From Actinoplanes sp. L3-i22 (GTDB lineage: Bacteria; Actinomycetota; Actinomycetes; Mycobacteriales; Micromonosporaceae): a DNA stretch of 64,000 bases. The stretch lies in the NCBI RefSeq assembly GCF_019704555.1, contig NZ_AP024745.1:7076501-7140500 (forward strand), given 5' to 3'. The position numbers and the translations under genes were made by a program. Within the stretch, counting starts at the first letter, position 1. Each line of letters begins with the position of its first letter. The notes beneath the pieces are model-generated. The model worked only from the letters and a program-made list of their open reading frames with translations. It was not told the origin of the DNA and ran no database searches. Of the stretch, positions 33,812 to 41,207 are shown in pieces.

Positions 33812-36410
33812 CGACGGCCTCGCGACGGCGACCGGCGCCCAGCTTGCGGTAGATCGAGCGCATGTGCGCCTTGACCGTGTTCACCGAGATCCCCAGGTTC
33901 TCGGCGATCTCCCCGGCGGTCAGCACGGTCGGCAGGTACTGCAGGACCTCGATCTCGCGTTCGCTGAGCGGGCCGGCGGTCGGCGGGGTGCCGATCGGGA
34001 TCTCCCCGGTGATCTCGGCGAGGACGCTGTCGCCGGCCGGGCCGCGCGACTCGACCAGCCACTGCTGGCGCTCGGCCAGCGCCATGATCCGGCCGGCGTC
34101 GAAGCGGCGGAACGGCCGGCGGATCCGGTCCGGCTCGGCGGCGGCCAGGGCCCGGCCGAGCGCCTCGCCGGCCCGCGCGCCACGGCCCTGGGTGTCCGCG
34201 GCCAGGGCGGTGAGCAGCCACGCCGACACCGCGGCGATCCGGTCCGGGCCCTCGTGCAGCACCGACAGCACCGCCTCGGCCCGGCCCGGATGCCCGGCCA
34301 TCTGGTACGCCTGGGCCAGCCGCAGCTGCTCGGGCGGGTAGAGGCCGTCCTGGTGGGCGTAGCGGGTGAGCACCGGCCACGGATCGTCCAGGGCCAGCTC
34401 GACGTCGCTCTGCGCCAGGTCGGCGATGCGCCGCAGGATCGGCGCGTCCAGTCGCGCCCCGGCCTCCTCCATCACCTTGCTCAGCACCGCCCGGGCGGTG
34501 TGCGGCTCACCGCGGTCGAGCAGCAGGTTGGCCCGCAGCGTCCCGGTCAGCACGGTCAGCGCGGCCTCCGGGTTGTCGCCGCTGGCGTGCAGGGCGTGCC
34601 GCAACGCCTCCTCGGTGCCGGCCTCGTTGCCCCGCTCCCGCTCGATCACCGCCTGGGCCAGGTACGCCGGGGCGGCCGTCATCCGGTTCTCCGCGTCGAC
34701 CCGGCGGGCCACGCCGAGCGCCGCGGCCGCGTGGTCGCCGGCCTCGCCGAGGGCGCCCTGGACCGCGCCGAGCAGGGCCAGGTGGCCGAGCGCGTTGGCC
34801 TCGATCAGCGGGGTGCCGGCCGCGCGGGCGCCGGTGGCGGCGGCCCAGAGGTAGCGGTCGGCGTGGTCGAGCTGACCCGACCAGAGCAGACTGATGCCCT
34901 TGTTGGCCAGCGCGATCGCCCGGTACTGCGGCATCGCCGGCACCTGGTCCCAGCGCAGCCCGGCCAGCTGGGTGAGCACCCGGGTGGTGTGCTCCAGCAG
35001 CCGGGGCATGTCGCCCTGCCACCGGGCCACCATGGTCGCCTCCAGGATGTCCAGCGCCATCCCGACCGAGCGGCGGCAGGCGTCGTCGCGACCGTTCAGC
35101 AGGCGCCGGACCCGCAGGATCTGCCGCTGCACCCCGGCCACGTCGCCCATCGCGTAGGTGGACAGCGCCGCGCACAGGGCCAGCTCCGCGGTCTCCGGCA
35201 GCCGGTCGAACGGGATGCCGCGGATCAGCTCGGCCAGCTCCGCCCGGTCCGACGACACGAACAGCGGGATCCCGTAGTCGGCCACCAGCCGGCTGACCGC
35301 GGTCCAGTCGCCGGCCGAGGCGGTGTGCACGAGCGCGGTGAGCGGCCGGCCCTCCTTGGCGTGCCAGCCGGCGGCGAGCAGGTGCAGCCGGTTCAGGCCG
35401 TCGGTCTGCTCCTCGCCGAGGCGGCGGCGCAGCGCGGCGCGGAACTGCCGGTGGTAGCGGAACCAGCCGCCGCCGCCGGCCCGGTCGAGGAAGAGGTTGG
35501 CACGCTGCAGCTGATCCAGGACCTGCTGCCCGTCGCGCCGGCCGGTGAGCGCCTCGGCCAGGCTCGCCGAGATCCGGTCCGGCAGGCTGGTGGAGAGCAG
35601 GAACTCCCGGATCTGCGGCGGCTGCGCGGTCAGCACCTCGCGGATCAGGTAGTCGGCGGCCGCCTCGTCCGGGGCCACGCCCGGCGGCGCGTCCAGGGCC
35701 AGCCGCAGCCCGGCGCCCCAGCCCTCGGTGATCCGGACCAGCGCGGCCAGCTCGGCGGCCGGCATCCGGTCGCCGCGCAGTGCGACCAGCTCGGCCGCCT
35801 CCTCGACCCGGAACGCCAGGTCGGCCGCCCGGATCTCGGTGAGCTCGCCGGCCGCCCGCAACCGGTGCAGCGGCAGCTCCGGCTCGGTGCGGCTGATCAG
35901 GACCAGTCGCAGCCGCTCCGGCGGGTTGCGCAGCAGGCCGGCCAGGGCGCTCAGCACCCGCGGCTCGGTGATCTCCTGCAGGTCGTCGAGGACGATCACG
36001 ACCGGGGCGGGCGCGCCGCCCAGACCGGAGCCGAGCCGGCGCAGGAAGGCCGGGCCGTCCACCCCGAGCAGCGGCCCGCGGTCCGGGACGACCTGGCCGG
36101 GACGCACCACGCCGCTGGTACGCAGCGCGCGCATCAGGTCGGACCAGAAGACGTACGGATCGTTGTGCCCCGCGTCCAGCTCGAGCCAGGCGATCGGCCC
36201 GGCGATCGAGCGGGCCCCGGCCCAGGCGGACACGCACGCGGTCTTGCCCCAGCCCGGGCCGGCGCAGACCAGCGTGACCGCGTGCCGGATCCCGGTGTCC
36301 AGCGCCTCGGCGGTCCGGGCCCGCCAGATGACTCCCCGTGGCAGCCGGGGACGGGCCACCCGGGCCGTCGCCATCACCGTCGGCGGGCCGTTGCCCCGGT
36401 GCTCACGCAT
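33783..36410 (-). CDS. MalT-type (LAL) LuxR family transcriptional regulator 1
   Basis: The 875-residue protein has an AAA/STAND ATPase domain with Walker A GPGWGKT at residues 51-57 and VIVLDDLQE as Walker B. A long helical TPR-like region follows, and then a C-terminal LuxR HTH (LSEREIEVLQYLPTVLTAGEIAENLGISVNTVKAHMRSIYRKL). Such LAL regulators are ATP-dependent activators. ATG 36410 has GGGAGGG just upstream. No copy of the shared palindrome precedes it. It is a candidate activator of the regulon because LuxR-type HTH dimers bind short palindromes near -43. Confidence 0.88.
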   Translation of the reverse strand: MREHRGNGPPTVMATARVARPRLPRGVIWRARTAEALDTGIRHAVTLVCAGPGWGKTACVSAWAGARSIAGPIAWLELDAGHNDPYVFWSDLMRALRTSGVVRPGQVVPDRGPLLGVDGPAFLRRLGSGLGGAPAPVVIVLDDLQEITEPRVLSALAGLLRNPPERLRLVLISRTEPELPLHRLRAAGELTEIRAADLAFRVEEAAELVALRGDRMPAAELAALVRITEGWGAGLRLALDAPPGVAPDEAAADYLIREVLTAQPPQIREFLLSTSLPDRISASLAEALTGRRDGQQVLDQLQRANLFLDRAGGGGWFRYHRQFRAALRRRLGEEQTDGLNRLHLLAAGWHAKEGRPLTALVHTASAGDWTAVSRLVADYGIPLFVSSDRAELAELIRGIPFDRLPETAELALCAALSTYAMGDVAGVQRQILRVRRLLNGRDDACRRSVGMALDILEATMVARWQGDMPRLLEHTTRVLTQLAGLRWDQVPAMPQYRAIALANKGISLLWSGQLDHADRYLWAAATGARAAGTPLIEANALGHLALLGAVQGALGEAGDHAAAALGVARRVDAENRMTAAPAYLAQAVIERERGNEAGTEEALRHALHASGDNPEAALTVLTGTLRANLLLDRGEPHTARAVLSKVMEEAGARLDAPILRRIADLAQSDVELALDDPWPVLTRYAHQDGLYPPEQLRLAQAYQMAGHPGRAEAVLSVLHEGPDRIAAVSAWLLTALAADTQGRGARAGEALGRALAAAEPDRIRRPFRRFDAGRIMALAERQQWLVESRGPAGDSVLAEITGEIPIGTPPTAGPLSEREIEVLQYLPTVLTAGEIAENLGISVNTVKAHMRSIYRKLGAGRRREAVVIARQLGHL

Positions 36411-36608
36411 GTACCCTCCCACCCCCGAATGAACAGAAACGGGCGGCATCACCCTCTGTCACTTGAAGCCGCAACTTACTGGTACGGAACACCACCCTCG
36501 TAACGCCACGGTGACGATCAGTGACGGACCGCCTGAACCACCCCGACACGCAATCACAGGGGGTGCACACTCAGCAACCCCCCGTATTCGCACGAGAGGA
36601 GCATTCCG

Positions 36609-36625
36609 TCGTGCAAGTTGCACGA
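36609..36625. promoter_or_regulatory. Perfect 17-bp palindrome, possible operator
   Basis: TCGTGCAAGTTGCACGA is a perfect inverted repeat around a central G. It lies 10 bp left of the regulon-type site at 36635, in the region between LuxR1 and the third DUF7144 gene. No other copy was noticed in the window. Confidence 0.5.
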
Positions 36626-36634
36626 TCAAGCACG

Positions 36635-36653
36635 TTCACCCCTGACGTGTGAG
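36635..36653 (+). promoter_or_regulatory. Shared palindrome (variant) of the third DUF7144 gene
   Basis: TTCACCC-CTGAC-GTGTGAG has one mismatch in the right half. Its centre is 44 bp before ATG 36688, as in the leaderless members, but the hexamer at the usual distance is TCTCCT and fits poorly. Confidence 0.5.
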
Positions 36654-36687
36654 GCGCCGATCCGCGCCACGACGTCTCCTGGAAACC

Positions 36688-37128
36688 ATGTCGAACAGTT
36701 ATGTGAGTGAACGTCCGGCCGGCGCCGACGCCCCGGCCCCGTCCGTCACCGGCTGGTCCGGTGTGGTGATCTTCGCCGGCATCATGATGTTGTGCCTGGG
36801 CGTGTTCCAGGTGACCGAGGGCGGAGTCGCCCTTTACCACGAGGAGTACTACCTGGTCACGTCGAGCGGCTCGCTGCTCCAGATGGACTACGCCGCCTGG
36901 GGCTGGACCCACCTGCTGTTCGGCCTGGTGTCGCTGGCCGCCGGCGCGGGGGTGCTGCTCGGCAAGCTGTGGGCCCGGATCATCGGCGTCCTGATCGCCT
37001 TCCTCGGCGCCCTGCTGCACTTCCTGTTCCTGGCCGCCGCCCCGGTGTGGTGCACGATACTGATCGGCATGGATGTGCTGATCATCACAGCGCTGTGCAC
37101 ACACGGCCGGGACGTCCGCCGCTCCTAG
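36688..37128 (+). CDS. DUF7144 four-TM membrane protein (copy 3)
   Basis: The 146-residue protein has all DUF7144 blocks: GVVIFAGIMMLCLGVFQVTEGGVAL, YAAWGWTHLLFG, GKLWARIIGV and ITALCTHGRDVRRS. It is closest to copies 1 and 4. ATG 36688 follows a regulon-type palindrome at the standard distance; a longer frame from 36649 would start inside that site. It is the only gene between the two large LuxR regulators, which suggests a link with them. Confidence 0.85.
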   Translation: MSNSYVSERPAGADAPAPSVTGWSGVVIFAGIMMLCLGVFQVTEGGVALYHEEYYLVTSSGSLLQMDYAAWGWTHLLFGLVSLAAGAGVLLGKLWARIIGVLIAFLGALLHFLFLAAAPVWCTILIGMDVLIITALCTHGRDVRRS

Positions 37129-37139
37129 ATCAGATTTTC

Positions 37140-39749
37140 CTAGATCAGATTGAGGGCCCGCGCCCGGCGCACCGCCTCGTTGCGCCGGGACGCGGACAGC
37201 TTGCGCAGGATGCTGCGGACGTGCGTCTTGACGGTGTTGACCGAGACGTACATCGAGGCGGCGATCTCCTCGGTGGGCAGCATCTCGGACATCCCGCGCA
37301 GCACGTCCAGCTCGCGCTTGCTGAGCGCCTCGACCACGACCGGGTCGGTGACCGGCTGGTGCTGGCCCCCGCCCAGCGCGGCCAGCTTCTCGTCGTCGCG
37401 CAACACCCGGCGCAGCGCGCCCCACGCCTGGTGCACCGGCCGCCGCAGGTGCTCCGGCCCGGCCACCCGCAGACCCCGGCGCAGCGCCTCCCGCGCGCCG
37501 GCCGCGTCGTCCGAACCGGCCGCCAGCATCGCCAGCAGCAGCCACGCGTCCAGGGCCACCGGCGCCGCCACCCCTGCGGCGTCGGCGACCGTCCGGGCGA
37601 CCTCGTGCGCCCGGTGCGGCTCACCCCGGGCGAAGGCCAGCGCGGCGTCCAGCATGGCCACGTCGGCCGGGTACGGCATCGGCTGATCGGCGAGCACCAC
37701 GGCGGCCTCCTCCGCCCGGCCCGCGCCGATCAGCAGCCGGGCCCGGCCCAGGTCGATCTCCCGGCGCAGCCACGGTGGCGCGTGCGGGATCGGCGCGAGG
37801 GCGTTCAGCGCGCCGCGCAGCTCGCCGCGCACCTGCAGGCGGCGGGAGCGCACGACGGCGTAGGCGGCGACCGCGAGCGGGTCCTCGCTGAGCTGGGCGC
37901 CGCGCAGATGCCGGTCGGCCGTCTCGATGTCGTAGCGCTCCAGGGCCACCCAGGCCAGCACCACCTCGGCCGCCACCGGCCGGTGCGCCCGGTCGAGACC
38001 GCACTGCCCGGCCAGGTCGAGCGCCTGCCGCGCCGCGCTCTCCGCGCGGGTCAGCCGGCCCCGGTACGCCTCCAGCACCGCGATCGTCCGCAGACAGTCC
38101 ATGGTGAGCGTCTCGCACCCGGCCGGGGCCGCCGCCACGGCCCCGGTGAGCGTCTCCACCGCGCCCTCGACGTCGCCGCACGCACTGCGCGCGGCCCCCT
38201 CGGCGGCCAGCAGCAGCGCCCGCAGCTCGGGGTGCCGGGCCAGCTTCCGGCCCGGCGCCACCGCCAGGAACGCGTGCGCCACCGGCGCCAGCTCCTGGGC
38301 CCGCTCCGGCTCGGGGCCGCCGGCCAGCAGCAGCAGTTGCAGCAGGAAACAGGAGAGGGTCAGCCCCTCGCCGCAGTCGCTGCCCTGGATCGCCAGCAGG
38401 TTCCCGGAGAGCGCGAACAGCTCGCGGGCCTCGTCGACGCGGCCGTCGCCGTAGGCCAGCGCGGCCCGGACCATCACCACCTCGGGCAGGTCCAGGTGGT
38501 CCGGCAGCCCACCGAGCAGTCCTCCGAGCCGCCCGGCGCTGCCCTCGACGATCAGTCGCCCGATCGCGAAGTCCTCGACCACCATGGCCGCGGCGGTCGC
38601 CCAGTCCCCGGCGATCACGGCGTGGCCGACCGCGTCGTTGAGCCGGCCGTGCTCCGACAGCCAGCGTGCGGCCCGCTGGTGCAGCATCGCCACGTGCTCC
38701 GGCTCGGCCCAGGCCAGCTGGGCGCGCAGCAGCTCGGCGAACAGGCGGTGGTAACGGAACAGGTCGGCGCCGTCGCCGACCGGCTGGATGAACGCGTTCT
38801 CCCTGGTCAACGCGGCGAGCATGCGGGCCGCGTCGGGCCGGGCGGTGACCGCCGCGGCGAGGTCGGCGGAGAACGTGTCCAGCACGCTGGTCTCCAGCAG
38901 GAACCGCCGGATCGCCGGCGGCTGGGTGCGCAGCACCTCGCCGATGAAGTACTCGGCGATCGTCGACTCGTCACCGGAGATCGTGGTGACCATCCGCGTC
39001 ACGTCCGCGCTGCCCTGCATCGCGCAGGCGCAGAGCCGGATCCCGGCCGCCCAGCCCTCGGTCCGGTCGAGCAGCGCGGCCACCTCCGGCCCGGCCAGCG
39101 GCACGCCGTGCAGCTCCATCAGCCGGGCCGTCTCGTCGGCGGTGAACGCCAGGTCGGCGGTGCGCACCTCACGCAACTGGCCGGCCAGCCGGTAGCGGTA
39201 GAGCGGCAGCGGCGGATCCCAGCGGCCGGTCAGGATCACCCGCAGGCCGTCCGAGTGCGCCAGCAGGAACTCCAGCCCGGCCGCCCACTCCCGGCCGGGC
39301 AGCTGGGCCGCGCCGTCCAGGATCAGGACGACCGGGGTGCGTTGCTGGTCGATGATCGCCGCGAGCCGGGCGAGGACCGCCCGGCTCGCGGCGGCGCCGG
39401 GAACGGCCGGTTCCGGGGCCGGCACGCCGGCGCGGCGCAGGCCCTCCAGAACGTACGACCACAGGGTGGCCGCCGGTTCGTCCCCGTTCTCGCAGGTGAC
39501 CCACGCTATCGGCCAGTCCACCGGCCGAGCGCGCACCCACGAGGCCAGCAGCTGCGTCTTTCCGCTGCCGGCCAGCCCGGTCACCAGGGTGACCGGGCCG
39601 CGGACGCCCTCACTCAGCCGGGTCAGCAGGGCCGGCCGCGCCACCATGAACGGCGGAGCGGCCGGAACCGCGAACTTCGAGGCGAGCAGGGAACCGTCCG
39701 CGTCGCAATCAGATATGCCAGGTGAGTCAGCGATCAGTTCGATGGACAC
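37140..39749 (-). CDS. MalT-type (LAL) LuxR family transcriptional regulator 2
   Basis: The 869-residue protein has the same plan as the first regulator: ATPase domain with Walker A TGLAGSGKT (about residues 57-65), VVLILDGA, a long helical repeat region, and a C-terminal LuxR HTH (LSKRELDVLRGMSEMLPTEEIAASMYVSVNTVKTHVRSILRKL). The two recognition-helix regions (SVNTVKxHxRSIxRKL) are very similar, so they may recognise related DNA. GTG 39749 has GGAGG 9 bp upstream. A 16-codon upstream frame overlaps the start. The gene converges with the third DUF7144 gene. Confidence 0.88.
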   Translation of the reverse strand: MSIELIADSPGISDCDADGSLLASKFAVPAAPPFMVARPALLTRLSEGVRGPVTLVTGLAGSGKTQLLASWVRARPVDWPIAWVTCENGDEPAATLWSYVLEGLRRAGVPAPEPAVPGAAASRAVLARLAAIIDQQRTPVVLILDGAAQLPGREWAAGLEFLLAHSDGLRVILTGRWDPPLPLYRYRLAGQLREVRTADLAFTADETARLMELHGVPLAGPEVAALLDRTEGWAAGIRLCACAMQGSADVTRMVTTISGDESTIAEYFIGEVLRTQPPAIRRFLLETSVLDTFSADLAAAVTARPDAARMLAALTRENAFIQPVGDGADLFRYHRLFAELLRAQLAWAEPEHVAMLHQRAARWLSEHGRLNDAVGHAVIAGDWATAAAMVVEDFAIGRLIVEGSAGRLGGLLGGLPDHLDLPEVVMVRAALAYGDGRVDEARELFALSGNLLAIQGSDCGEGLTLSCFLLQLLLLAGGPEPERAQELAPVAHAFLAVAPGRKLARHPELRALLLAAEGAARSACGDVEGAVETLTGAVAAAPAGCETLTMDCLRTIAVLEAYRGRLTRAESAARQALDLAGQCGLDRAHRPVAAEVVLAWVALERYDIETADRHLRGAQLSEDPLAVAAYAVVRSRRLQVRGELRGALNALAPIPHAPPWLRREIDLGRARLLIGAGRAEEAAVVLADQPMPYPADVAMLDAALAFARGEPHRAHEVARTVADAAGVAAPVALDAWLLLAMLAAGSDDAAGAREALRRGLRVAGPEHLRRPVHQAWGALRRVLRDDEKLAALGGGQHQPVTDPVVVEALSKRELDVLRGMSEMLPTEEIAASMYVSVNTVKTHVRSILRKLSASRRNEAVRRARALNLI

Positions 39750-39777
39750 GTTTATCTACCTCCGAGGCCGACCCCAT
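39727..39777 (-). CDS. 16-residue upstream frame overlapping the LuxR2 start
   Basis: ATG 39777 has GAGGAG 7 bp upstream and opens MGSASEVDKRVHRTDR, ending at TGA 39727. It overlaps the GTG start of LuxR2 in another frame and contains the LuxR2 Shine-Dalgarno sequence. It could act as a leader peptide that sets LuxR2 translation. No attenuator hairpin is evident. Confidence 0.35.
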   Translation of the reverse strand: MGSASEVDKRVHRTDR

Positions 39778-39863
39778 TTCGATCTCCTCGTTCAGACTCC
39801 CGGCACTAGCACCCCCGCGCATCGTCCGGATCGGATAATCCATAACCTTCAGTATCGAGAACG

Positions 39864-41207
39864 TCACCCGATGGAGAGGACATGCGTTCCCCAGGGCGGC
39901 AGGTCGACATACAGCCCCGAATCGGCCAAATCGGCGCCGGATCGCTCGAAGACCCGGCCGTCGAGCCGGTCGGTCAGCCGCCGGTCCCCGTGGCGCGGCC
40001 CGGTCCAGGGCATCTCGACCCGCCCCTGCACCGGGTGGTCCGAGAAATTGATCACCACGACGGCCGAGTCCCAGGCCCAGGCGAGCAGATCCTGATGGGA
40101 CTGGTTGTCCGGCCAGCCCGTGGTGTTCAGCAGCCGCCACGTGCCCTGCCGCACCTGCTCGGCGGCGGCCACCAGCCGGCGGTAGAAGGCACGCAGCTCG
40201 AGATCGGCCGGCTCCTGCGGGAACCGGGCCAGCTGGACCGCCAGCCGGATGTGCCGCCCCTCGAACTGCCCGTCGTGCCACAGCGTCGCGCCGGGCAGCG
40301 TGGCGATCGCCACCGCCGCGGCCCGGGCCCGCCCGGCCGGGAACGTCGCGGCGGCCCGCGGCTCGTCGTGGTTCTCCAGGAAGCGGATCAGCTTGTCCTG
40401 GTACTCCAGCCCGGCGCCGAGGTGCTTGCGGATCGACCCGGCGTCCTCGTGCACCAGCCGGTCGTAGAGCCGTTTGTCGTAGCAGTGGTCGAAGCCCTGG
40501 CTCTGCAGCAGCCACTCGGTCTCCCAGTAGGCCTCGGCGACCAGCACCACGTCCGGGTGCCGCTCGCGCAGCCGCCCGATCACCAGCGGCCAGAACTCCT
40601 CCGCCGGCGGCGGGCCGGCCGAGTCGCCCCAGGTCCGCGCGAAGATCTCGTTGATCATCAGCATTGCCATGTCGCAGCGGATCCCGTCGCACTGCTCGGC
40701 GATCCCGGACAGCGCGGCCACCGTGGCGTCCCGCATCCCCGGCGCGAACGCGTTCAGCTGCAGCACGTCCGGCCACGGCGGGAAGTACGGGTCACGGCCG
40801 TGCGCGATCACCCCGTGCTCGTGGACGAACCACTCCGGATGCTCGGTCACCGCCGGATGGTCCGGGGCCACGTGGTTGGGCACGTAGTCCAGGAACAGCC
40901 GCACGCCCCGGCTGCGCAGCTGCTCGCGGGCCCGGGCCAGGCCCTCCGGCCCGCCGAGCCGCTCGTCGACCCGGTAGCCCCGCACGCAGTAGGGCGAGCC
41001 GGAGATCTCCTCCGGTGGCGTCTCCGGGGACCGGTCGCGGAAGATCGCGGTCCCGGCCGGGCTGCGCTCCCAGACGCCCATCAGCCAGACCGCGTCCACC
41101 CCGGGCGCGGCCACCTCGTCCCAGACCTCGTCGGGCACCTCGCCCAGCGTGACGCCCAGCCCGGCCAGCCAGGGCCAGGCGTTGATCTCGTAGATGACCG
41201 GTCCCAT
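39864..41207 (-). CDS. GH13 alpha-amylase family glycosidase
   Basis: The 447-residue enzyme has the GH13 catalytic set: LFLDYVPNHV, GIRCDMAML with nucleophile Asp179, VLVAEAYW with acid/base Glu225 and FLENHDEPR with His280-Asp281. It is shorter than most secreted amylases and has no signal peptide, so it acts in the cytosol, probably on glycogen-, maltose- or trehalose-type glucosides. The ATG overlaps the stop of the upstream glucosidase (TGATG), and GGGGAGG lies upstream. Confidence 0.9.
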   Translation of the reverse strand: MGPVIYEINAWPWLAGLGVTLGEVPDEVWDEVAAPGVDAVWLMGVWERSPAGTAIFRDRSPETPPEEISGSPYCVRGYRVDERLGGPEGLARAREQLRSRGVRLFLDYVPNHVAPDHPAVTEHPEWFVHEHGVIAHGRDPYFPPWPDVLQLNAFAPGMRDATVAALSGIAEQCDGIRCDMAMLMINEIFARTWGDSAGPPPAEEFWPLVIGRLRERHPDVVLVAEAYWETEWLLQSQGFDHCYDKRLYDRLVHEDAGSIRKHLGAGLEYQDKLIRFLENHDEPRAAATFPAGRARAAAVAIATLPGATLWHDGQFEGRHIRLAVQLARFPQEPADLELRAFYRRLVAAAEQVRQGTWRLLNTTGWPDNQSHQDLLAWAWDSAVVVINFSDHPVQGRVEMPWTGPRHGDRRLTDRLDGRVFERSGADLADSGLYVDLPPWGTHVLSIG

